A stretch of DNA of 64,000 nucleotides from NCBI GenBank assembly GCA_961205875.1, contig OY540814.1:10212993-10276992 (forward strand), in the 5' to 3' direction. The notes beneath the pieces are model-generated. The model saw nothing but the letters and a program-made list of their open reading frames with translations. It was not told the DNA's origin and did no database searches. Source of the stretch: Sialis fuliginosa. Lineage: Eukaryota; Arthropoda; Insecta; Megaloptera; Sialidae. Shown piece after piece: positions 36,317-46,677 of this stretch. Every line of letters starts with the position of its first letter. Within the stretch, counting starts at the first letter, position 1. The translations under genes and the position numbers were made by a program.

Positions 36317-38089
36317 TCACCTTATTAGAGATTCTATAATTCACTGATGGTCTCTCGTACTTGTCAATAGCTTCTTCGCTATTCAAAAAATTTGATTTAA
36401 AATATATTTATATAACAAGATATATGTATTTTACTTCAAAATTGTTTCTTATTTGTTTTGCCATATAATATTTATAAATAAGTTCTTAGCTACCCTGTAA
36501 CTGATCTAAATCTAAGCTTCGAATATCCTTTAAATTATTTACGAAATACTACTATACTACACTCAAACCTTTTTGAGATATGCATTTATGAAATTCAAAT
36601 ATAATACGACCGCCGATGTTTCAAATTGATGCAACGGCAGCATTAAAACGTTTATTTTATCTTTGATAACGTAAAAATTTGACTTACGATGACACTTTGG
36701 TATTCTGCCAGACACAGACGTTGCCTTGTCAGACGCCGAGAAGTTATATTGACAGCTTTAATGGAAAAGTCTAGGTTTCGATTTTTTGTTGCGAGCTTCT
36801 TCATATCAGTAGTACGTTGTACATATTCATGATTTGGATAGAAGCACGTTCGGTTCCAATTTATTTTCATATATAAATATTGGTAAGTAGCTTCGAGTTT
36901 CCTATATCTAGTAAATTCTCAAATTTTTATTGTCTCATTGGATTTATTTCGGAAATATGAACTTCACATTTTTATATATTATATAAGTAGTATAAATGTC
37001 AATAAAGTATTCTCAAATATTTAAACATAAGTGCAAAATTATATTATTCAGTGCTGTACTTTAATCAATATTGAATAACGCAGGTATGATGTGCAGGTAC
37101 TCGGGCGACAGGAGCTAGGAGGTGACAGATAGGCCTTGATGAATTTATTGTAATTAAAATAATATTTTATTGTTTACATATGCCTGAATGTATAAAATGT
37201 GACAAATTTTCGACTTTGTTTTAAACAGTCAACAACCATATAAACCTTAATCCACTCGACCATTTGAAAAAATTATAAAAAACGTTAGTAAGTAGGTATA
37301 CAAAATACTCGTGTTAAAATAAAGAATTTGTGTCATTCAAGTTTTAAAATTGCCTGAATACTTAAATAAAAGTAAGACGATTAATAGGTAAGCTAGAGCT
37401 GTTCCTGTTTGCAGGAAATAAATACAATAAGCTTGGTCATAAAATGCACACCCCTTAAACTTTTTAAAATGTATTAATTAATAAGGTTGTCAAATTTATC
37501 AATTTTAGTAATAATAGTGGTTATGTAAGTACATTAATTTGAAAACGTAATAAATAAATTACATTACCTCATCTAATAATTATATTTTGTTATATTGGTC
37601 CGTCACAAAAGAATAAATAAGTACAAAAAAAGTATTCTACAAATAATAAACTAAAATAAATAGAGACTGTAATCTTTCAGAAAATGTAAACTTTCAAGTG
37701 GGTTACTAAAGAAATTTAAGTTATATTACTAATTTTATCAATGTTCATACACAAAATTTTTTTAGGACGAGAATAAACACACATCCAAGCCATAGCAGGG
37801 TGTGCAATAAATGAAATACTGAACAAACACTGACTTTTTTACAATAAATTATATAAGAAATATCAGTTACATAACTCATAATCTGTAATCATACAAAAGG
37901 ATGTCAAATTTAGAATTTACAGAAATACCTATGGAAACTAAATAATATTTATGCAGACATACAGAAATGTTACTCATTGAAATAAAAGACATATAGAAAT
38001 TAAACTTGATATATTTATAATAGTGATTGTAACTAAAGATAAAAAATAATTCCCCGAGTTCACGTGAGGTAATACAATTACTTTGTAAT
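36317..38089. other. Noncoding AT-rich interval
   Basis: No gene recognised. A modestly GC-richer patch at 37080-37135 has no open frame. Confidence 0.45.
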
Positions 38090-38390
38090 ATTGGCTACGC
38101 GTGCTGTTAACCTTCCTCAAGACCCTCATGTGTTTGTTTCTTTTTCATTGAATTGGAGCCCCAACCAAGTTGGTTGGAGTGGTTCTATCGAAAGCAATTT
38201 CGCTTCGAAGATTCGGAAACCTCTCAATATTTATTTATTGCATGTTAAGTTATCGCCAACCACCACAGCTGAATACAAAGTACATGTTGGATGGTTTGGT
38301 CGGGGGAGCAAAGTACCAGTTAGGTAATGGGGGGAAGACGAGCGAGCGGATAAACAATTTTATTTGCTGGATTGGTTAGAGTTTTGATAC
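38090..38390. other. GC-elevated block, no recognised content
   Basis: Several frames are open for 60-78 codons, but none has a convincing ATG start or a known motif. It contains the perfect 14-mer palindrome AACCAAGTTGGTTG (38162-38178 region). It may belong to the same repeat as the fold-back at 38680. A TTAA followed by CCTTCCTCAAGACC at 38107 is only a weak candidate for a left piggyBac end. Confidence 0.3.
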
Positions 38391-38679
38391 AACACGACTG
38401 AAACTTTTTTATTGAATTTATATTACCCTCCATGATGATAATATTGAAGAATTATTCAATGGATGTAGATTGTTTTTCACTTTAAGTTTTCTAACAGCAA
38501 CTTGATTTATGTCACTCTGTGATTTTTTATATGTTGTATTTCTTACAGCAGGACGTTTCACTCTATATACATATGTATATATATCGTAGTATACAATATG
38601 TATATAATAAGTTCACATTCATTTTGAAATATCGCCATAAAACTGACAAGTCTTGAGGCTTCCGCGGTGATTTTGAAAC

Positions 38680-38835
38680 GGATCTTGGCTACTGGGTGTA
38701 AGCTGCGTCGGTTTGGTCGTGTTATCGACCAACGTTTCTTCAAAAATTGCAATGAACATCTTCAGAGCTCTTCTAAAAATGCACTGCCGATAACACTACC
38801 AAACCGACGCGGCTTACACCCAAAATCCAAGATCC
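38680..38835. repeat. Fold-back structure with ~49-bp arms
   Basis: The left arm (38680-38729) starts GGATCTTGG and continues GGGTGTAAGCTGCGTCGGTT. The right arm (38787-38835) is its reverse complement with few mismatches. The two enclose a 57-bp loop. The arms are much richer in GC than the surroundings. The structure is either an independent MITE or part of the left region of the neighbouring piggyBac-like element. Confidence 0.75.
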
Positions 38836-39126
38836 TTATAACTGACAAATTTTTTGACGACCACGGGGACACCGGTGTCACAATTAGAAATAATACAATA
38901 AAACAGTAATTAAGAAACTTATTTTATCTTTTTGTTAATTATATAGTTTCTGAACGTACCTTTTTCATTTTATATGCTAGCAACACAAAATAAAAAATAT
39001 CGTTCTTTGTCTATGGCTATTGGAAACTGACACTTCGTTTGGCGCGCGAATCTTGTATTTTGTAAAAGTGCTTAGAAGTGTAAAACTGTTTTTCAAGTAT
39101 TTACAGTGTGAAATAATCGTTGCCTG

Positions 39127-39317
39127 GTAAGTAAATTTTTATTTTATATATTTATAAAACTATTATTTATGTTGTCTATAACGATAAGTCATTATAAACG
39201 TAAAGGGACACCGATGTCCCTGTGGCCGTTGAGAGATACTATTTATGAGGAATAATTATGTTGTCGTACTGATGTTTTTCGACAAATACCCTATTTTTTT
39301 TATTCGTGTCGTTACAG
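39127..39317 (+). other. Candidate 5'-UTR intron of the piggyBac-like transposase gene
   Basis: A strong donor (CCTG|GTAAGT, GT at 39127) and an acceptor (pyrimidine run, then TTACAG, AG at 39316-39317) bracket 191 bp immediately before the transposase ATG. Splicing would remove an upstream in-frame stretch and place the ATG near the start of exon 2. The intron holds one copy of the palindromic 16-mer shared with the right end of the element. This is inferred from splice-site consensus only. Confidence 0.55.
39203..39239 (+). repeat. Subterminal inverted repeat of the piggyBac-like element, left copy
   Basis: Contains GGGACACCGATGTCCC (39205-39220) followed by TGTGGCCGTTGAGAGATAC. It pairs in inverted orientation with 41182-41218, where about 31 of 36 positions match by eye. 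It lies inside the candidate 5'-UTR intron. Palindromic subterminal motifs are likely transposase or host-factor binding sites; that role is inference. Confidence 0.7.
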
Positions 39318-39320
39318 ATT

Positions 39321-41081
39321 ATGTTTCGCAAGGGACGCGGCGTTTTCGAACTTAGAGAAAATGAAATACAACAGATTTTGATGGCTGATAACAGTGACGA
39401 AGGGGACGATTTACTGCTTGACGAAGAAGATCAAAGGCTTTTGACACAGGATGATGATCAAGGGATTATTGACGTGGAGATTGAAGATACGATAATTCAA
39501 CATACTGACTCAACAACACCTGAGCCTTCAACGTCCACAGCAGCACATGTGACCGAAGCACAGCATCAACAAGTCTTCAAGTGGAGTTCGAGAACATACG
39601 TACCAAATGTTTTTCGTGACGTGGAATACGACTTCGGAAAAGTGCAAATCTGTCAAGAAGTTGAAAATGTACTATTGACTCCCTTTGATATATTTTGTTC
39701 AGCAACTAATTTTGATAATTTAGTACAATATATAGTATCGGAGTCAATACGATATGCTCATCAAAATGGACGAGAGTTTACTATTGATCTCGAAGAAATG
39801 AAAGCATTTCTTGGTATGAATTTAGTCATGGGCTATCATATCTTGCCATCATTGAGGGACTACTGGTCTACAGAACCAGACATGGCAGTACCATTCATAT
39901 CGAACGTTATGCCAAGGGCCCGATTCGAGGAGATTCGCAGGAACCTACATTTCTGTAACAACGAAGCAGTAAAAGACACAACTAGCCCTGATCATGATAG
40001 AGCATACAAAATTCGACCCATAATAGATCACTTCAATACTTCGTTTCAAAATGCCCTCAATAACACAGAAAAACAATCAATCGACGAGCATATGATAAAA
40101 TTCAAGGGGCATAATGCAATGAAGCAATACATAAAAAATAAACCTGTCAAATGGGGCTTCAAATTATGGTGCCGATGTGATGCTGCGACTGGTTACCTAT
40201 TTGAATTTGATTTATATACGGGCAAGCGAACTTCTGGGATTGAGTTTGGATTAGGTGAATCAGTAGTACTACAGCTAACAAAAAAGGTTGAAGGCTTAGG
40301 ATGTGAAATTTATATGGACAATTTCTTCAATTCACCTTCACTACAATATAAGCTGATTGATCAGAATACTAAGGCGTGTGGAACAGTTCGAACTAACAGA
40401 AAACATCTTCCAAAAACTGCACCTGCTGACAAAACAATGAAGCGTGGCGATATTTACACAACAAGTTTCCATGGCATAAGTTATGTCAAATGGATGGATA
40501 ATAAAGGAGTACATCTGTTGACCAACTTTTTGTCGCCTGTAGAAACTGGCATCGTAAAGCGTCGCAAAGCTGGTTCAGCGGACAAAATTGACGTAAGATG
40601 TCCTAGGATTGTGTCACATTATAATAAAAATATGGGAGGAGTAGACCTTATGGATCAACGTAAGGTCTGCTATGAAATAGATCGAAGATCGAAAATAAAG
40701 TACTACCTTCGCCTTTTTTTTGATTTGTTCGATATATCAGTAAATAACGCACATACCATCTATACTATGCTGCACAGTCAAAAGCACTTAGAGGGAAGCC
40801 TGTTGTCCACCTTGCAGTTCAGACAGGTAGTCGCCAGGAGTTTGGTAAACGGTTACAGTACTAGACAACGTGGAGTCCCTACTTCAAAAAAAAGTGCAGT
40901 GAGCAAATCTGTGAAGCGGCAATTACCGATGCACCCCATGGAAAAATCCTCCACCAGAAAGAGGTGCGTAAATTGTGCAAAATATAAAAAAGAAAATCGA
41001 ACAAACAATATGTGTGTACTGTGTCAAGTTCACCTATGTTATACTAATGAAAGAAATTGTTTCGCTGATTACCATAACTAA
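39321..41081 (+). CDS. piggyBac-like transposase (DDE_Tnp_1_7), intact
   Basis: Cut-and-paste DNA transposase of the piggyBac superfamily, which excises and inserts at TTAA. The frame gives 586 aa, a usual size for the family. Residues 1-85 are acidic and low-complexity (about 20 Asp/Glu). The catalytic core starts near W88 and runs to about 480. The expected aspartates are present: D255 in SIDEHMIKFKG, D333 in EIYMDNFFNSPSL, and D442 and D445 in NMGGVDLMDQ. The tail carries a cysteine/histidine zinc-binding module: C549, C552, C565, C568, H571, C573, C580 and H585. The start is ATG 39321, four bases after a splice acceptor (TTACAG ending 39317). The GTG five codons upstream lies partly in the intron and is not a eukaryotic start. 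AATAAA overlaps the stop codon (41080-41085) and recurs at 41148. No frameshift or premature stop is seen, so the copy may be young. The family call is secure; activity is not shown. Confidence 0.95.
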   Translation: MFRKGRGVFELRENEIQQILMADNSDEGDDLLLDEEDQRLLTQDDDQGIIDVEIEDTIIQHTDSTTPEPSTSTAAHVTEAQHQQVFKWSSRTYVPNVFRDVEYDFGKVQICQEVENVLLTPFDIFCSATNFDNLVQYIVSESIRYAHQNGREFTIDLEEMKAFLGMNLVMGYHILPSLRDYWSTEPDMAVPFISNVMPRARFEEIRRNLHFCNNEAVKDTTSPDHDRAYKIRPIIDHFNTSFQNALNNTEKQSIDEHMIKFKGHNAMKQYIKNKPVKWGFKLWCRCDAATGYLFEFDLYTGKRTSGIEFGLGESVVLQLTKKVEGLGCEIYMDNFFNSPSLQYKLIDQNTKACGTVRTNRKHLPKTAPADKTMKRGDIYTTSFHGISYVKWMDNKGVHLLTNFLSPVETGIVKRRKAGSADKIDVRCPRIVSHYNKNMGGVDLMDQRKVCYEIDRRSKIKYYLRLFFDLFDISVNNAHTIYTMLHSQKHLEGSLLSTLQFRQVVARSLVNGYSTRQRGVPTSKKSAVSKSVKRQLPMHPMEKSSTRKRCVNCAKYKKENRTNNMCVLCQVHLCYTNERNCFADYHN

Positions 41082-41153
41082 TAAATAGTATTTCTATTAT
41101 ACAAGCGTATTTATTAACATATTACCCCATTCCCAATAAGCAAACTTAATAAA
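41080..41153 (+). promoter_or_regulatory. Polyadenylation signals of the transposase gene
   Basis: AATAAA overlaps the TAA stop codon at 41080-41085 and a second AATAAA lies at 41148-41153. Either could direct 3' end formation inside the element. Confidence 0.45.
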
Positions 41154-41181
41154 ACTAAAATTGAGATTTTTTGAGTGAAAC

Positions 41182-41218
41182 GTATCTCTTATCGACCATA
41201 GGGACATCGCTGTCCCAA
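41182..41218 (-). repeat. Subterminal inverted repeat of the piggyBac-like element, right copy
   Basis: Reads GTATCTCTTATCGACCATA, then the palindrome GGGACATCGCTGTCCC (41201-41216). It is the inverted partner of 39203-39239 and sits about 100 bp after the stop codon and 130 bp from the right tip. Confidence 0.7.
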
Positions 41219-41352
41219 AAAATTCCAAAAAATCTATAATATTTTAATGTGTTTTGATTTGAAAATATATTTTTTATAGACCTAATGAGTCAATATAATT
41301 AGCTAAAATACTTGCATAAGGTCTAATAACCTTATGGTCCTGAAAGGGTTAA

Positions 41353-41830
41353 TAGTGTTTTATTGTCTTATTTTAATTATGTATTTGTGAAAAACAAACT
41401 CACTGTTATTTGTAATTTGTAATGACTACTTTGAAAATATAAATTTTGTTGGAATATTATATTTAATTATAAATAAACAAAAAATATATCATGCACAAAG
41501 ATATATACCTTGTGTTTACAAGAGTCATAATTTCAAACTATAACTGTATCAGATTATGTTTAAATAATACAAAGCAACATACAATAGATACGAAAGTTAG
41601 TAATTAAAAGTATTACTTTTCCCGAGACACCGCGTATTAAAAACCATTCAACAAACAAACCAGTGAGCAGAACAATAGCGCGTATCTCTTATGAATACAA
41701 CAAAACAATAAACAACTCGTAGACAAATGCAAAATTAGCGAGTAAAATGTCAACTCAGTGTATTTCAATATTCAAACTTTGACAAAACAAAAAAGCACTC
41801 AGCGAGTTAAAACAACACAGTGGCAAGATT
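41353..41830. other. Noncoding flank of the piggyBac-like element
   Basis: AT-rich with no recognised gene or repeat. Confidence 0.45.
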
Positions 41831-41837
41831 CACTTAC

Positions 41838-41893
41838 ATAATCGTCAGACGCTGTAGGTACGGCAGAGTTCTGCAGAACAACACTCTTAAACT
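41838..41893 (-). promoter_or_regulatory. Weak candidate: minus-strand initiator and noncoding first exon
   Basis: On the minus strand an arthropod initiator-like TCAGTT (41895-41890) lies in a GC-richer patch and is followed by a strong splice donor, GATTAT|GTAAGTGA (GT at 41837). This arrangement fits a short noncoding first exon. No TATA box and no clear downstream promoter element are visible. Confidence 0.2.
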
Positions 41894-42405
41894 GACGGAA
41901 TGGTGGAGTGCGATCTCGATGCATGAATAACAGCGGTTGTGTACCGCTGAATTACGAACGTAAAAATAAGACATGGGGCCTATGATTTATTCGAATTATC
42001 TTTTGATGTGTCTAGTGTTGTAATGTAACGCGCAGAGATTAGTTTTACGCGTTAGCGTAAATTTAAAATCAGTACATCTCGACACTCAGAGCAGCTACCA
42101 TGCGGGTTTTGGTCACAAATTATAGATTTCAATTAGATCTACGAGGTACAAGTACAAATCAAAACATTTAACCAGTTTTAATGGTTGATATATGATAATT
42201 TAATATTATAAAAAACAACAACAAAAAATTAAATTTTGTATTTCCACGATTGCGGTTGTAAATATTAATTAATTGAATAAAAAAAATAACACTTATAAGA
42301 ATACAATCTTTATGACCTAACGTGTTTAGTTTTTTAATTAAAGGTTTTTAAATTATGAAAAAAATAAAAAGTAAATTTCGTATTTCCAAGATATACTTAT
42401 CAATC

Positions 42406-42801
42406 CTTAGACAAGGAAAGATAAAGGACTCATAACACATTACCTAGCGTTCTTACCATATCGCTCGACGAGTCGTTGGTGTATCATTCGTATTTTAAAA
42501 TTAAAACCAATTGTTTGGAATTATAAAATTAATGAATAATAAATGTTTTACATTGCATTTAAAACTATTTCAGTGATTAATGATTAATAGAGAAACATCT
42601 GTTTTCAACTATTATCTCTCTTACAGAATAAATTCAATTCTAGATTAAAGCTTATTTGCATATTATAAATTTTCGACTGACGCCTTTAATATATTTTCAT
42701 GGAATTTTCATGATACAAAATGGCCGTCATAATTTTTGGTAACAGTTTTGTATACAGACTCGTATTGGTTGTTATGTATCCATAGTCTTTCCTAATCTAA
42801 G
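42406..42801. mobile_element. CTTAGA-ended element with perfect 8-bp duplication, copy 1
   Basis: Left end CTTAGACAAGGAAAGATAAAGG; right end, reverse-complemented, CTTAGATTAGGAAAGACTATGG then ATACATAACAACCAATACGA. Flanked by TATCAATC on both sides (42398-42405 and 42802-42809). The 396-bp body is noncoding. An 8-bp duplication is typical of hAT and P superfamilies; the tip is not the usual hAT CAG, so superfamily is undecided. Confidence 0.9.
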
Positions 42802-42892
42802 TATCAATCCATGAGTTTGTTTTATTTAACCCAACTTTCACGTATTCACGTCAATCCCTCGCTGTGCATCCCGACACAGTCACGCCCATTTT

Positions 42893-43080
42893 TTTAGGGT
42901 TCCATACTGAAATCGGAAAAAAGGAACACTTATGGAATTAACATTGTCTATCTGTCTATCACTTCCTTCTAACTACTGAACCCATTGACCTAAAAAGCAC
43001 AATTATAGTAAATGGTAGACCAATTATTGATCTGAGTTTTGAAAATAATAAAAGCTTTACTGTGAGGTTATCGAGTTTTT
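42893..43080 (+). repeat. Lepidopteran-type 'TAGGGTTCC' repeat
   Basis: TTTAGGGTTCCATACTGAAA ... GGAAAAAAGGAACACTTATGG ... TCTATCTGTCTATCACTTCC matches the wording of a very abundant moth and butterfly repeat. Partial; ends unclear. Confidence 0.6.
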
Positions 43081-43849
43081 TTATTCAATCTTGAGTGAGG
43101 AATCAAATGAAAGTTGACAATTCAAAGAATTTTGTACACGTTTTGTTAAATATTTCAAAAAATCGTAATATGTAATAGTGGTAAAAATCTAAAAAATGGG
43201 AATAGGTATTATTATTAGTATTCAATAATAATTCAAAACTTTTAAATTATCATATAATGTAATTAGAGTCGTCTTTTCTTATAGACTAACTATTAAATAC
43301 AACTTCTATAGTTGTTCTTAAAATTAAAATTAAATTAACATCATCGTAAATTGAATACCTATCAGAACTATTACTTGACGCTAGACTCGCATTTGACAAA
43401 TTTTATTAATTTTTATTTAATTCTCTTGAAAAATGCAAAACATCTTTACTGCAGTATAATGTGGCTCAAAAATTGAAGACAATAAATTATATCAGCATTT
43501 ATTTAAAAATTCGTTTTTTGAATAATCTCTTCAACAATTAAACATTGAACTAATGATCAATTAAATATAAAATGTTTTGTAAATACTTGACATAATTTTA
43601 TTGTGAAATATACCAGAAATTTATTTTTTGGTGGGCGTTTTTGCCTGTCGAGTGCGGTTCGCCGTGATTTGCCGAGCTCTGCTTATAAATACATAAATAA
43701 AATAAAAGTTTTCTTAATAAAAAAATAAAAGAAATTAAAAATTAATATCTGGAATATTATCGTGACTCATGCAATGAGCTAAAAATAATTTGTAGAAGTT
43801 ATTCATTTCTTATTTTAATTAGACCATTATGGTTGTAATAAAAATGATA

Positions 43850-44055
43850 CACTGAAAAAAATATCGTTCATTATATTTATGAAACGCATTCAACAACTAT
43901 GAAATCATAGTAATAATGAAGAAACACTTTATATTAAAGTAAAAGTTCATTACTTTTTTACTTTTAATGAATTTTAAGTATTTCTTCATTATTACTATGA
44001 ATTCATGGTTGTTGAATGCGTTTCATAAATATAATTAACGATATTTCTTCCAGTG
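43850..44055. mobile_element. Near-perfect fold-back MITE with TA duplication
   Basis: Ends CACTGAAAAAAATATCGTTC and, reverse-complemented, CACTGGAAGAAATATCGTTA. The arms run about 100 bp each (ATTATATTTATGAAACGCAT, CATTCAACAAC, ATCATAGTAATAATGAAGAA) with very few mismatches, meeting near 43955. TA at 43848-43849 and 44056-44057 fits a Tc1/mariner-type source. 206 bp, noncoding. Confidence 0.92.
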
Positions 44056-44289
44056 TATGTACCAAGAAAATTTTATTCATATTTATAAGTCTAAAATGAA
44101 AAGATTCTTCTATTAATTTTATATTCTTACCGTAGTAAAATAATTATTTAATTTTTATCTGCAAAACTTTTTCAAAATGCACCCCTTAACAATCTTGTCA
44201 TCATTATACATTTTCACCGGCACGCATACAAAATTCATACACAGACGACTATGATATTCAGCACAGTTCATAACGCCACTTGTGAAGTA

Positions 44290-44600
44290 CGCTAAGAATT
44301 TGCATTAAGTGGGGCTGCCATTCGCATAATGCCCGTTTGCCACAACATTCGGCGCGTCTCTATCCAATTACATCGGATCTCGTTAGGGCACGGGATTGCT
44401 TTATGAATACGACATGAAAGTTTACACCCGGGTCCCCACAGTGATGGGGATGAGGCCCTCCGCAAGTCTTGCGCCCCCCGCATACGATATTGTTGCTGCT
44501 CATAATGCATTTTGTAAATGATTAAGTAGACTGCTTGGTGGTGGCGCCACCTGAATCGACTTCATTTTATTTAACGGTGCAAGATATTGGTTGCCCCGTC
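44290..44600. other. GC-rich island with a minus-strand 72-codon frame
   Basis: The frame 44510 to 44292 (minus) starts MHYEQQQYRMRGAQDLRRAS with no recognised domain. Base composition is far from the flanks. Could be an exon, a conserved element or an old repeat. The plus strand has no long frame. Confidence 0.3.
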
Positions 44601-44674
44601 AGGGCCTGTAGACAGAGATTGTTGTGTTGACGGTAGACTTATACTGCAGACATTTATTTAAACTGATGTTTAAG

Positions 44675-44728
44675 TATCGTTCGCGTGAAATTTAGCTGTC
44701 AGACATAAAACCCATGAAGAAAAAGAAT
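44675..44728 (+). repeat. Dispersed repeat fragment D, copy 2
   Basis: TATCGTTCGCGTGAAATTTAG, CTGTCAGACATAAAACCC and ATGAAGAAAAAGAA; partner of 7197-7260. Confidence 0.65.
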
Positions 44729-44810
44729 GTTCTGTTATGATAGTCGATAAAAAAAGTCGCGCGTACAAATGTCACAACCATTTTTTATCTAAAGTAATTT
44801 TATAATTAAT

Positions 44811-44967
44811 ACATTTTTGGGATACAAAATAGCCTATGTCCTTCCTCAGGATGCAAGCTATCTTCCTGTCAAATTTCATCAAAATCAGTTAGGCTGATTA
44901 GCCATGAAAAAGTAACAAACAAACAGACAGAGAGATAGACACACTTTCGCATTTCTAATAGTATGGA
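44811..44967 (+). mobile_element. RTE-like retroposon tail fragment
   Basis: GCCTATGTCCTTCCTCAGGA, AAATTTCATCAAAATCAGTT, AGCCATGAAAAAGTAACAAA, ACAGACAGAGAGATAGACAC and TTTCGCATTTCTAATAGTAT then GGA. Same family as 33923-34125 and 57130-57582. Confidence 0.75.
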
Positions 44968-45664
44968 TTGATTAAAAAAAACATTCTGGAATGTGTACTT
45001 AATTAAAATGTACATATATCTATTTAAAACAACAAAAAAAATTTTTTTTCGAAAACTATACATTTTTTTGTCAGGTTGAAAGAATGTGACTTCTAAAAAA
45101 AATAATCAGCTAAATCCATGTAAAGGCTTGTTTTGCATGCTTACCCGGCTATAGCCTTTACGCTGGCACGCAAAACTTATCTCTGAGCGTTCAAGTTTCT
45201 TAAATACCCACCCAATATCTGGCCTGAAACTCTAGATGTTATTCAGGTCAAAAAAACATAACTCAAATCGTAATATCTAAAATTTAAAAACTAATATTTC
45301 CTTTATAAGATTTGACAATAAGACCAAATCAAAATAATGTTCTATTATTAATATACATAACAGAAAAATTCAATAAATATTACAACTCCAACAGTCGTAG
45401 ATAAAAATACTGGGACAATTTTACATGACAATAAAAATGTAATTCATGAACATAATTCATATACATCTTCTTATTCTTAAGTTGCAATAAATCACATTTT
45501 CTAGCTGCAGACGTTCAGATGATCGTTTCGCAAATAAATTTTCCTTAAAGAATAAAATTCCCGACGGTTCAATTTGGCTCACATTACACCAACGTGATCT
45601 TTCTTCTGGTGTGTACACACACATACACACACAGACGTGGATGTATGTATGTATATCGGCAAAC

Positions 45665-45744
45665 CTTCAATTTCTCCATGTCAATGTAGTTAAGCTCGTT
45701 TGAGATGGTCTTCATTACATCTAGTATTTGCGGAAATCGAAAAT
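45665..45744 (-). CDS. Candidate internal coding exon, unknown protein
   Basis: Minus strand. An acceptor (TCTCTACCATTATAG, AG at 45746-45745) precedes two bases and then 26 codons: FRFPQILDVMKTISNELNYI and DMEKLK. It ends at a weaker donor, AAG|GTTTGC (45664-45659). The other two frames are closed by stops. The residue pattern is that of an amphipathic helical segment, and codons look coding. The unusual donor lowers confidence. It lies on the same strand as the candidate exon at 35099-35203, about 10.5 kb upstream in transcription direction, so the two could belong to one gene; that is inference. Confidence 0.35.
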
Positions 45745-45762
45745 CTATAATGGTAGAGATTA

Positions 45763-46677
45763 TTCTAATAGTTTAAGATGTTGATTATAATGTATTTGAC
45801 ATTTATCTATTTATTTCATTAGATTTCATAGATTCATTTGTATTACCTACTAGAAAACAAGATTGAAAAATATTTAAACGAAATCAACAGGTGCGACTGG
45901 CGGGCAAATGCCCGGTGGTCTGATAAAAATTAAAATACATTTTTAAAACGTTGCAAATTATAGCTATCTGTTAAATAAATGTGATAAATTACATGAAAAA
46001 TAATGAACATTATTTATGTAGTAACATATGGTTTTATTCATTTTCTTATCTTTAAATTGATATTTCTATAACAAATTGAAGTTTGATGCATAAAATATTA
46101 CTCCAAAATCATGTGTTTATAGATTTTATTAAAAGTATGGTTATTATACAAAAAAATACGTGAAAAATTGAAAATTTTAAACAGCAGATCTGTATTTCAA
46201 ACTATTCTTGAGATATAGCCTCAAATTTTAAAATACCATAGATGTTATTATACAGTTTCAAATCAATTCCGATACACGGTTCAAAAGTTATGGCAATTTT
46301 TCTTTAAAAAAGAGATACAAATCTGCAGATCTGCGGTTGGAAAATTCAAACTTTTCACGTTGTTTGAAAATATAATTTTTATCAAACTGAAAAATAACGT
46401 TCACAAATTAAGTTGTAATGGATATGAATGAAATTCGTGTTAAAAATAATGAAAAAAGACTCGTTTGTAAATTATTTAATATAAAGTACGAATAATTAAT
46501 ATAAAGTTTGTTTCATTTAAGATTGCAGCGCTCTTGATTGGGCATAATGCCAGGCAGATTCACATTAACACAATTTTTTGACGCAATACTAATGCATGTT
46601 ACTTTGGAAACAAATGCAATTAAATTCAAATTGTCAGATTAGTTACTCTAAAAATGTGTATTATCTTCTTAGACAAG
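45763..46677. other. Noncoding AT-rich interval
   Basis: Nothing recognised. Confidence 0.45.

Larger units (their letters stand above)
38857..41348 (+). mobile_element. piggyBac-like element; right end clear, left end unresolved
   Basis: The element contains the transposase gene. The right terminus reads ...GGTCCTGAAAGGG followed by TTAA (41349-41352), so the inward-reading end is CCCTTTCAGGACC, typical of the superfamily. Just inside it is ATAAGGTCTAATAACCTTAT, an imperfect palindrome. A palindromic 16-mer of type GGGACAnCGnTGTCCC occurs at 41201-41216, at 39205-39220 (inverted relative to the right copy) and at 38866-38881 (same orientation). The block around the first two is an inverted repeat of about 37 bp. 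No TTAA followed by CCCTTT is found upstream. The left edge given is therefore only the outermost shared motif; the true end is either degenerate or farther left. Confidence 0.7.

Noticed and set aside
38107..38130. TTAA followed by CCTTCCTCAAGACCCTCATG as the left end of the piggyBac-like element
   Set aside because: Alignment with the right tip (CCCTTTCAGGACC) needs gaps and several mismatches, too poor for an element with an intact gene. Kept only as a weak possibility.
39306..39320. Extending the transposase to the GTG at 39306 (five extra residues)
   Set aside because: GTG is not a normal eukaryotic start, and the stretch overlaps the splice acceptor TTACAG. ATG 39321 is the natural start.
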